Shown here: positions 1 to 6,405 of the stretch, in pieces
Layout: each line of letters starts with the position of its first letter
How positions within the stretch are numbered: position 1 is the stretch's first letter
Assembly: GCA_046728155.1 (NCBI GenBank)
Contig: JBKPDY010000120.1
Span: 1-27,534, forward strand
Length of the DNA stretch: 27,534 nucleotides
Direction: 5' to 3'
DNA from: CAWDLX01 sp046728155
GTDB lineage: Bacteria > Actinomycetota > Actinomycetes > Mycobacteriales > Micromonosporaceae
The notes under the pieces: generated by a model
The model's input: only the letters and a program-made list of their open reading frames with translations
Told to the model about the DNA's origin: nothing
Database searches by the model: none
Position numbers and translations under genes: made by a program

Positions 1-173
1 TCTCGGGGGTCACCGCACTCAACGATGGCAACACACCCGAGACGGTCCACGTCAGTACCGACACGGGAATCGCCTTCGACGCCGTCCTGCGCATCGACAC
101 GCCGGGTGAGGCTGATTACTACCGGCACGGAGGGATCCTCCACTACGTGTTGCGCAAGATGCTCGCGCCGTGA
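1..173 (+). CDS. acnA: Aconitate hydratase, C-terminal end (partial)
   Basis: Only the last 56 codons are in the window, in the frame starting at base 3 and ending at TGA 171-173. The translation has the conserved C-terminus of monomeric AcnA-type aconitases: a GVTALNDG stretch, then RIDTPGEADYYRHGG, then a hydrophobic HYVLRKML tail. The enzyme interconverts citrate and isocitrate in the TCA cycle using a [4Fe-4S] cluster; the cluster cysteines lie upstream of the window. The nearby acnR gene supports the call, because AcnR represses aconitase in Corynebacterium. The SUF operon about 13 kb away makes the type of cluster aconitase needs. Confidence 0.93.
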   Translation, partial: SGVTALNDGNTPETVHVSTDTGIAFDAVLRIDTPGEADYYRHGGILHYVLRKMLAP

Positions 174-179
174 CCCGGG

Positions 180-231
180 GTGAAAGCAGGGCCACCTGCT
201 GACGTTTTCACGCAAGCAGGGGCAACCTACT
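180..231. terminator. Stem-loop and repeated motif between convergent acnA and RIO kinase genes
   Basis: GTGAAA (180-185) pairs with TTTCAC (206-211), and GCAGG (186-190) pairs with CCTGC (195-199) around a GCCA loop, leaving a 6-nt bulge at 200-205. A second, imperfect copy of the AAGCAGGG...CCT.CT motif follows at 214-231. The position, 6 bases after the acnA stop and before the end of the convergent gene, fits a bidirectional terminator. There is no clear U tract. I recall similar repeated motifs between Micromonospora genes, but that is memory only. Confidence 0.45.
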
Positions 232-277
232 ATCCGGTAACACGAGGGGAGTCCACTCAGCCAGTCCGGAAGGCCAC

Positions 278-1171
278 TCAGCGGAGGCCGGCGTCGAGGG
301 CGAGCTCCCGGGCGAGCCGGTCCCCGTTCGCCTCGGGTACTCCATGCGCGCCGAACCACGCCGCCACATTCTGCACGTCGCGGGTCAGGAACTCGCGACC
401 GCGAGGATTGGAGACCACGTCCACGATCTGTGGCAGGTCGATGACGACCAACCGTCCATCATGGACGAGGAGGTTGTACGCGGAGAGGTCGCCGTGGGTG
501 TACCCGGCGCGCGCCATCAGCGTGAGCGCCTCGACGAGCTGACGCCACAGATCGGGCAGGTCGGCGGTGTCACGGCGCAGCTGGGCCAGGCGTGGCGCGG
601 CCATCTCACCGTCAGCGGAGCCGATGAACTCGAGCAGGACCTCGTTGCCGAGGATCTGGACCGGGTACGGCACGGCCACCCCGATCTGCCACAGCCGACA
701 CAGGGCCGTGAACTCGGCCACCGCCCATTGGCCCGCGATCGCCTCCTTGCCGAACGCCGTACGGGCGGACATGGCCCGGTTGATCCGGGACGCGCGCACC
801 CGGCGCCCTTCGAGGTAGCCCGCATCGCGGTGGAACATACGGTTCTCCGCGAAGCGGTACCGCTTCGCCGCCAGCAGGCACCGTCGATCGGTACCCGGGA
901 TGCCACGTTCGACGAGGAAGACATCGGCCTCCTTGCCGGTCTTGAGGATGCCGAACTCGATGTCGACCGCGGCCAACTCGGTCACGAGCCAGTCGGGGTG
1001 CGGGCGTGGGCCCCGCTCGGTCGGGCTCGACTGGTCCCATGTGGACCATCGGGCCCCCTCGTCCGGGGTGTCCTCGCGGATCTCCAGATGCTGGCGGTGA
1101 CCGCGTCTGGCAAACGTCTCCTCGTCATCGAAGCGACGCCTGGTCTTGCGTGATGATTCGTGCGAGCGCAC
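278..1171 (-). CDS. RIO-type atypical serine/threonine kinase
   Basis: The 297-residue protein has the RIO kinase core: nucleotide loop TGKEADVFLV (about residues 78-87), invariant Lys in AAKRYR (about 103), catalytic loop HGDLSAYN (226-233) and metal-binding IDLPQ (244-248). The first 50 residues are basic and low in complexity. I place the start at the GTG ending at 1171, because AGGAG lies 7 nt upstream (1179-1183); a TTG 29 codons further upstream has no such site. RIO kinases are best known from archaeal and eukaryotic ribosome maturation. The bacterial substrate is unknown. The gene sits between acnA and acnR on the opposite strand. Confidence 0.85.
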   Translation of the reverse strand: MRSHESSRKTRRRFDDEETFARRGHRQHLEIREDTPDEGARWSTWDQSSPTERGPRPHPDWLVTELAAVDIEFGILKTGKEADVFLVERGIPGTDRRCLLAAKRYRFAENRMFHRDAGYLEGRRVRASRINRAMSARTAFGKEAIAGQWAVAEFTALCRLWQIGVAVPYPVQILGNEVLLEFIGSADGEMAAPRLAQLRRDTADLPDLWRQLVEALTLMARAGYTHGDLSAYNLLVHDGRLVVIDLPQIVDVVSNPRGREFLTRDVQNVAAWFGAHGVPEANGDRLARELALDAGLR

Positions 1172-1419
1172 GTGAGGTCTCCTAGGTCGATCGGGTTGAC
1201 CCCCGACCGGCCCAGGGCGCTCGTACGGCGCGTCAGGCGAGGTCCGGGGCGAGGGCAAGCGGCATCAGCCGCGCGACAGGCGCAAACATGTGTCAGCCCT
1301 CCCTCCGGCGCGGCCCGTACGGCCGGCTCATCTCGAAACGACTGTGGCGACCGTGTCAGACCGGGTACCACCGGCGCAACCGATTATCCGATGAGCAGGC
1401 CCTAGTGTGGCTTACCGAG

Positions 1420-1431
1420 CCGTACGTACGG
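1420..1431. promoter_or_regulatory. Perfect 12-bp palindrome upstream of acnR (possible operator)
   Basis: CCGTACGTACGG is a perfect palindrome 36 bp before the acnR GTG, where it would border the -35 of a short-leader promoter. TetR repressors usually bind such sites next to their own gene, so an autoregulatory AcnR site is plausible. The known C. glutamicum AcnR motif also contains GTAC half-sites, but the full match is weak. The rest of the 296-bp gap (1172-1467) holds the Shine-Dalgarno of the RIO gene and nothing else I recognise. Confidence 0.35.
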
Positions 1432-1467
1432 ATTGCAGAAGACCTCGCCGCCTGTCACGATCGACTC

Positions 1468-2055
1468 GTGCCCCGGGTGAGTCAGGACCAGCTCGACGCA
1501 CGCCGCCGGGAGATTCTCGCCGGCGCCCGGGCCTGCTTCGCCCGGTACGGCTACGAGGGCGCGACCGTGCGCCGGCTCGAGGAGCAGACCGGACTCTCCC
1601 GTGGCGCGATCTTCCACCACTTCCGTGACAAGGAGTCGCTCTTCCTCGCCGTCGCCGAGGACGACGCAGCCGCAATGGTGGAGACCGTGGCCCGCAACGG
1701 ACTCGTCCAGGTGATGCGCGACCTGCTCGCCCCGTCTGAGTCCGATGTAGTCGGTTGGCTCGGTACCCAGCTGGAGATCTCTCGACGCCTACGTACGGAT
1801 CCGCAGTTCGCCAAGCGTTGGGCCGAACGTGCCGAGGCCATCGCGGCCGCTACCCGCGAACGCCTGCGACGCCAGCGCGACGCCGGAGTACTTCGCTCCG
1901 ATGTGGACATCGATGTGCTGGCGCAGTTCCTGGAGCTCGCGTACGACGGACTCGTGGTGCAGCTCGCCATGGGTCGCCCCGCCGCCGATCTGGAGCAGGT
2001 GCTCGACCTCGTCGAGGGTGCGGTCCGGCGGACCGGAAGCTCCTACGCGGGCTGA
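1468..2055 (+). CDS. acnR: TetR-family repressor AcnR
   Basis: This 195-residue TetR protein has an N-terminal helix-turn-helix: RRREILAGARACFARYGYEG, then VRRLEEQTGLSRGAIFHHF with a recognition helix followed by a KESLF segment. The helical ligand or dimer domain follows (about residues 65-195). The very regular HTH and the closeness to aconitase match actinobacterial AcnR, which represses acn in response to citrate and metal in Corynebacterium. I chose the GTG at 1468 because the HTH then begins at the usual distance; 60 more codons are open upstream but look non-coding. There is no clear Shine-Dalgarno, so the mRNA may be leaderless. It ends 3 bp before the convergent MerR gene. Confidence 0.82.
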   Translation: MPRVSQDQLDARRREILAGARACFARYGYEGATVRRLEEQTGLSRGAIFHHFRDKESLFLAVAEDDAAAMVETVARNGLVQVMRDLLAPSESDVVGWLGTQLEISRRLRTDPQFAKRWAERAEAIAAATRERLRRQRDAGVLRSDVDIDVLAQFLELAYDGLVVQLAMGRPAADLEQVLDLVEGAVRRTGSSYAG

Positions 2056-2058
2056 CCT

Positions 2059-2826
2059 TCAGAGGTTCGCCTCGGCGTACGCCGTCATCGCCTCCTGCAG
2101 GTACTCCGCCAGCCGCAGGTCGATAGCGTCGAACTGGACCCGGAACTCCGGACTGTCCACATAGAGCTGACCCAATCCCGGGTAGGACTTCCGGTTGGGC
2201 GTCCAGAAGTTGCATACCCATCGGTAGTGCCCCGCGACCGTCTCCTGCACTGCCTGATCGTCCGCCGCGCGGCCCTCCTCGATGTGACGCGCCAGGGCGC
2301 GCAGGAAACGGGCCCAGTCGTCCTGGATCCGGGCCGCGTCCGCCTTCGTCCAGCGACGTATGCGTTGCCTGCTCTGCTCGACGTGGCGAGCGATGCCCTC
2401 GCCGTATCTTCCGAGAAGCTCCGCCTCGTACCGCTCCTGTTTGGCCGCGTCGAAGTTCTCGAACAGCTCCTCAGGTCGCATCGTTTCGCCACCTTCCAGT
2501 TTCTCGATGGTGTCCCGCACCGTCTCGGCGAGTCGGGCGAACCGGTCCCTCTCCTCGATCAGCCAGCGGTGGTGCCGACGTAGCTGGTCGACCTCGTCAC
2601 CGCCGTCATTGACCACGGACGCGATCGCGTCCAGCGGGAGGCCAAGGTCGCGCAGGACGAGGATCTGCTGCAGCCGAAGCAGCTGTTCGTGCTGGTAGTA
2701 CCGCACGCCGCCGCCGGCGACCCAGGCCGGTCGCAGCAACCCGATCCGGTCGTAGTGGCGAAGTGTCCGGGATGTCACCTTCGACATCCGGGCGACCTGC
2801 GCCGTCGGCCAGCTATCCGCGCTCAC
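2059..2826 (-). CDS. MerR-family regulator with TipAS ligand-binding domain
   Basis: The N-terminal winged helix reads TAQVARMSKVTSRTLRHYDR...LLRP, then VRYYQHEQLLRLQQILVLRDLGLPLDAI, typical of MerR DNA-binding domains. A coiled-coil dimer helix follows (about residues 75-110). The C-terminal 140 residues match the TipAS fold (EELFENFD...QERYEAELLGRYGEG..., then HIEEGRAADDQAVQETVAGHYRWVCNFWTPN), which in Streptomyces TipAL binds thiopeptide antibiotics. The start is a GTG at 2826; a later ATG would remove the first HTH helix. The gene lies just downstream of, and in the same direction as, an ABC exporter, suggesting drug sensing. The ligand is unknown. Confidence 0.88.
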   Translation of the reverse strand: MSADSWPTAQVARMSKVTSRTLRHYDRIGLLRPAWVAGGGVRYYQHEQLLRLQQILVLRDLGLPLDAIASVVNDGGDEVDQLRRHHRWLIEERDRFARLAETVRDTIEKLEGGETMRPEELFENFDAAKQERYEAELLGRYGEGIARHVEQSRQRIRRWTKADAARIQDDWARFLRALARHIEEGRAADDQAVQETVAGHYRWVCNFWTPNRKSYPGLGQLYVDSPEFRVQFDAIDLRLAEYLQEAMTAYAEANL

Positions 2827-2859
2827 CGTACATACGGTACGAGTTGACGTAAGGTCAAC
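2825..2859 (-). promoter_or_regulatory. Two inverted repeats directly upstream of the MerR gene (autoregulatory operator)
   Basis: GTTGAC-N5-GTCAAC (2843-2859) is a perfect inverted repeat of the type bound by MerR regulators, and contains a TTGACC -35-like box on the minus strand. ACCGTA-N2-TACGGT (2825-2838) overlaps the GTG start. The best -10-like hexamer, TATGTA (2829-2834), is 18 bp from TTGACC but ends only 2 nt before the start codon, so the real transcription start cannot be fixed from sequence. Confidence 0.55.
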
Positions 2860-2917
2860 CGCAAGTTCTCATCGGGCCGCTGTTGGCTCGGCGCCGTCCG
2901 TGCCGCGAGTGGCTGGT

Positions 2918-2978
2918 GATCGGCACCGTCCGAACGAAAGTGCCCTCAGACGGCCGGATTGTTCGGACGACGCCGATC
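2918..2978. terminator. Long inverted repeat after the ABC exporter gene
   Basis: GATCGGCACCGTCCGAAC (2918-2935) and GTTCGGACGACGCCGATC (2961-2978) are complementary at 16 of 18 positions, with a 25-nt loop. The right arm overlaps the stop codon of the minus-strand ABC exporter. It could terminate that transcript before the MerR gene, or block 3' exonucleases. There is no U tract. Confidence 0.5.
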
Positions 2979-5079
2979 ATCGAGCTCGTGGCGGCACCAT
3001 TCCGGGAAGCTCGTCGATCGACTCGACGCCGGCCAGCGCAGGCAGCACCGGATCGGCGACGGCTGAGGCGGCGGCCGCGGCGGGAGCGGTTCCTGCCCTG
3101 AGCACCTCCGGATCGACCAGGTCCTCGGCCCCGTCGACCGGCGAACCGTTCAACGCCGACGGATCGGCCAGAGCGAACTGCGTCCGGTACAACTCCGCGT
3201 AGAGACCTCCGGCCGCGATCAGTTCGTCGTGCGTACCCCGTTCGACGACCTGACCCTCGTCCAGCACCACGATGCGGTCGGCGTCGCGGATCGTCGAGAG
3301 CCGGTGGGCGATAACCAGGGCGGTTCGCCCATGCAATGCCTCAGTGAGGGCGCGCTGCACGGCTGCCTCGGACTCACTGTCGAGGTGCGCCGTCGCCTCG
3401 TCGAGGATCACGATTGAGGGGGCCTTCAGCAGCAGACGGGCGATCGCGATGCGCTGCTTCTCACCGCCGGAGAACCGGTAACCTCGCTCGCCGACGACGG
3501 TGGCAAGACCGTCGGGAAGGTTGCGGACCAGCTCAACGATCTGCGCCCGCCCCAGCGCTCTCCACAGCTCGTCGTCGGTCGCGTCGGGCTTGGCGTACCG
3601 GAGATTCTCCGCGATCGTCTCGTGGAAGAGGTGGGCGTCCTGGGTGACCACGCCGATGGTGTCACGTAACGACTCCAGCGTCGCGTCCCGTACGTCGATG
3701 CCGCCGACGAGCACGGCGCCGGACGTAACGTCGTACACCCGCGGAACCAGCATCGCGGTGGTCGACTTGCCCGCCCCGGACGGCCCGACCAGCGCGACCA
3801 GCTGGCCGGGTTCGACGGTGAACGAGACGCCGCGCAGCACCGGTTCGGTTATCGTGCGGTCGAGAACGGCCACGTCCTCGAGTGAGGCGAGGGAGACCTC
3901 GGCGGCTGAGGGATACCGGAAGACCACATCACGGAACTCCACCTTGGACGCGCCCTTCGGCACGGCCAGTCCGTCCGACTTCTCGGTGATGGCCGGCGCA
4001 AGGTCGAGCACCTCGAAGACGCGCTCGAAGGACACCAGCGCACTCATCACGTTGACCCGCACGTTGGACAAGGCGGTGATCGGGCCGTAAACCCTGGTCA
4101 GCAGCAGCGCGAGGGTCACAACCGTACCGGCCTGGATGGTCCCGTTCGCGGCCAGCGACCCGCCCAGTCCGTACGTGAGGGCCTGGGCCAGAGCGGCAAT
4201 GAGCGTCATTCCGACCAGGAAACTGGTGCCGTACATCGCCTGCTGGACCCCGATATCGCGTACCCGCGCCGCCCGACCGGCGAAGCGGGCGGACTCCGCT
4301 TCGGGCCGACCGAAGAGCTTGACGAGCAATGCGCCTGCTACCCCGAACCGCTCGGTCATCGTGGCGCTCATGGTCGCGTCGAGCTGGTACGACTCGCGGG
4401 TGATCGCCGCCAGTCGGCGACCGACGACCCGGGCCGGCAGCAGGAACGCGGGCACCAGAGCGAGAGCGATGACGGTGACCTGCCAGGACAGCGACAGCAT
4501 CACGCCGGCCGTGAGGATCAGTGAGATGATGTTGCCCACGGTTCCGGAGAGGGTCGACGTGAAGGCCTGCTGCGCACCCATGACGTCAGAGTTGAGGCGG
4601 CTGACGAGGGCCCCGGTCTGGGTACGGGTGAAGAACTGCAGGGGCATCCGTTGAACGTGGTCGTACACCTTCGTCCGCAGGTCGTAGATCACGCCTTCGC
4701 CGATGCGGGCGGAGAAATACCGCTGACCGACCGAGAGTGCCGCGTCGACAACGGCCAGACCCGCGATGAGCAGCGCGATCCGGACGACGATCGAGGCGGC
4801 TTCCGGCCCACCGCGGGTGATCGTGTTGATCACGTTGCCGGCGAGAACCGGCGTCGCTACGCCGATGATCGAGTCCACGACGACGATGACGAGGAACACG
4901 GCGATGAGACCGTAGAACGGCCGGGCAAAGCGCAACACCCGCAGCGCCGTAGCACGGCCGACTGTCCGGCCGGCCAGCTCGTCTCGCCGGTGCGCCGAGC
5001 GCATGGCTCCCCAGCCCGCGTACATCGGATGGCCCACGCCACCACCTCCACCGCAAACCCTAGGCTCCGACTCTGACAA
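2977..5079 (-). CDS. ABC exporter, fused transmembrane and ATPase half-transporter
   Basis: A type IV ABC half-exporter. The six-helix membrane domain covers about residues 50-345 (includes FFTRTQTGALVSRLNSD). The ATPase has Walker A GPSGAGKST (432-440), Q-loop TQDAHLF, signature FSGGEKQR (536-543), Walker B IVILDE (556-561) and an H-loop in AHRLST (592). Residues 391-412 are an insertion between the FRYP strand and VLRGVSF. A 60-residue Ala/Pro-rich tail follows the ATPase. It probably works as a homodimer exporting lipid or drug. The TTG at 5079 is the longest start; ATGs at 5025 and 5004 are alternatives, and the Gly-rich leader before them makes the true start uncertain. The MerR/TipAS gene downstream may be its sensor. 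Confidence 0.9.
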   Translation of the reverse strand: MSESEPRVCGGGGGVGHPMYAGWGAMRSAHRRDELAGRTVGRATALRVLRFARPFYGLIAVFLVIVVVDSIIGVATPVLAGNVINTITRGGPEAASIVVRIALLIAGLAVVDAALSVGQRYFSARIGEGVIYDLRTKVYDHVQRMPLQFFTRTQTGALVSRLNSDVMGAQQAFTSTLSGTVGNIISLILTAGVMLSLSWQVTVIALALVPAFLLPARVVGRRLAAITRESYQLDATMSATMTERFGVAGALLVKLFGRPEAESARFAGRAARVRDIGVQQAMYGTSFLVGMTLIAALAQALTYGLGGSLAANGTIQAGTVVTLALLLTRVYGPITALSNVRVNVMSALVSFERVFEVLDLAPAITEKSDGLAVPKGASKVEFRDVVFRYPSAAEVSLASLEDVAVLDRTITEPVLRGVSFTVEPGQLVALVGPSGAGKSTTAMLVPRVYDVTSGAVLVGGIDVRDATLESLRDTIGVVTQDAHLFHETIAENLRYAKPDATDDELWRALGRAQIVELVRNLPDGLATVVGERGYRFSGGEKQRIAIARLLLKAPSIVILDEATAHLDSESEAAVQRALTEALHGRTALVIAHRLSTIRDADRIVVLDEGQVVERGTHDELIAAGGLYAELYRTQFALADPSALNGSPVDGAEDLVDPEVLRAGTAPAAAAASAVADPVLPALAGVESIDELPGMVPPRAR

Positions 5080-5170
5080 CCCCGCCGGTCAGGTGGATCT
5101 TCCATGTTCGCGCAGGGCGGACTCCACCCGTCATCGCAGGCAGTACGTGTCCGGGCTTAAACGCGTCGGC

Positions 5171-5980
5171 TCAGTCCCCCTGGCCGACGAGGTCGCGGAT
5201 CCGCCGGATCTGAGCCTCCCGCTCGGCCGCCTCCTGAGCCGGGTAGTCCCGTCCGCTCGCGGCCGCCAACAACGCCTTGATCTCGACGACTGCGGGCCGC
5301 GGCGGGGCAAGCAGTTGGGCCACGAGATCGTCAACCGCCTGGTCCAGCTCGGTGACCGGGACGACGGCGGTGGCCAGGCCCAGCCGATCCGATTCGGCGG
5401 CGTCGATCCGGCGACCGGTGAGGCAGATGTCCATCGCACGGCCGTAACCGACGAGTTCCACCAGCCGCTTCGTCCCGCCGAGGTCGGGTACCAGACCCAA
5501 CGAGATCTCGGCCATCGTGAACTGTGCATCCTCGGCCAGCACCCGCAGGTCGCAGGCGAGCGCCAGCTGGAATCCGGCACCGATGGCGTGTCCGCGCACG
5601 GCCGCGATGCTGACCAGATCCGGCCGGCGTAGCCAGTCGAACGCGGCTTGGAAGCCCGCGATGCGGGTGGAGGCGGCATCGTCGTCGAGCGACGCCATTG
5701 CCGAGAAGTTGGATTCGTTGGCGGGATCGCTCGACGCCGTCAGATCCAGGCCGGTGGAGAAGGCCCGCCCCGCGCCGCGTACCACAACGATTCGGACATC
5801 GCCCGGCAGTTCCCGCCCGACCTGCCCGAGCGCCTCCCACATAGCAGGAGTCTGTGCATTCAGGACGTGGGGCCGGCACAACGTCACCGTCGCGACCGGC
5901 CCATCACGGTCCAGGTGTATCCCTGGGTCGTTCAACCCAGTCCCCCGCAGTTCGCTGTGCTCAATCGACCCGGATTTCAC
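5171..5980 (-). CDS. Enoyl-CoA hydratase/isomerase-family protein
   Basis: A 269-residue crotonase-fold protein. The oxyanion-hole segments are AGRAFSTGLDL (about 70-80) and GHAIGAGFQLALACD (130-144); MAEISLGLVPDLGGTKRL (156-173) holds the usual second acidic residue, E158. In hydratases a first catalytic Glu lies exactly 20 residues earlier (E144/E164 in rat); here that position is Gln (Q138), so classical hydration may be lost and isomerase or another activity is possible. The GTG start at 5980 overlaps the stop of the small HTH gene in a GTGA, implying translational coupling. I recall the same pairing near M. tuberculosis echA12 (Rv1472). The substrate is unknown. Confidence 0.87.
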   Translation of the reverse strand: MKSGSIEHSELRGTGLNDPGIHLDRDGPVATVTLCRPHVLNAQTPAMWEALGQVGRELPGDVRIVVVRGAGRAFSTGLDLTASSDPANESNFSAMASLDDDAASTRIAGFQAAFDWLRRPDLVSIAAVRGHAIGAGFQLALACDLRVLAEDAQFTMAEISLGLVPDLGGTKRLVELVGYGRAMDICLTGRRIDAAESDRLGLATAVVPVTELDQAVDDLVAQLLAPPRPAVVEIKALLAAASGRDYPAQEAAEREAQIRRIRDLVGQGD

Positions 5981-6207
5981 GACGCCTTCTTGCGTCGCCG
6001 CGCGCCTCCCCGCTGCCGCAGCTGAACCCCGGATTCGGTCAGAACCCGGTGGACGAAGCCGTACGAGCGGCCAGTAGAAGATGCAAGAGCGCGAATGCTC
6101 TCACCTGACGTATAGCGCTTGACCAAGTCCTTCGCGAGCGTAGCCCGCTCCGCTCCGACGATCCGGCGCCCCTTCTCGGTGGTCGTGGCTGTCGTGCTGG
6201 CTGCCAT
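5977..6207 (-). CDS. Small helix-turn-helix protein (Rv1473A-like)
   Basis: A 76-residue basic protein. After a Thr/Ala-rich start (about 1-10), residues 20-66 form a helix-turn-helix: AKDLVKRYTSGESIRALASSTGRSYGFVHRVL, then a loop and an Arg/Lys/Gly-rich tail. Short proteins like this are widespread in actinobacteria, and I recall one (Rv1473A) beside echA12 and an ABC-F gene in M. tuberculosis. Start ATG at 6207, with AGGGA 9 nt upstream. It is first in a two-gene operon with the enoyl-CoA hydratase-like gene. A DNA-binding role is inferred from the HTH only; the target is unknown. Confidence 0.75.
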   Translation of the reverse strand: MAASTTATTTEKGRRIVGAERATLAKDLVKRYTSGESIRALASSTGRSYGFVHRVLTESGVQLRQRGGARRRKKAS

Positions 6208-6405
6208 CTCGAAATTCCCTCACGTCCTACATGGGCGGTTTTGGTGGAACACCGCGTCCTGTGAAGCGATGTTCCCGGTCTCACCTATTAGACCGTCTTC
6301 GTCGATCATGCGCTAGACATCATTTCAATCCCGACGAAGCGTTAATGAAGTTGCCGGCGGCCCGAGCGCCGTGCCGGCGGTTGCCGACCGTTACCGTGTC
6401 TGCCC
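6208..6405. promoter_or_regulatory. Divergent intergenic region between HTH gene and membrane protein gene
   Basis: This 198-bp gap is richer in AT than its flanks, especially 6290-6350. On the plus strand, TACCGT (6392-6397) lies 8 nt before the GTG of the membrane protein gene, the spacing of a leaderless promoter; no good -35 is visible. On the minus strand, TTGAAA and TTAACG boxes occur near 6325-6345, but no well-spaced -10 was found. Confidence 0.35.

Noticed and set aside
2827..2834. TATGTA as the -10 of the MerR gene
   Set aside because: It would place the transcription start inside the coding region, and no alternative start keeps the first HTH helix.
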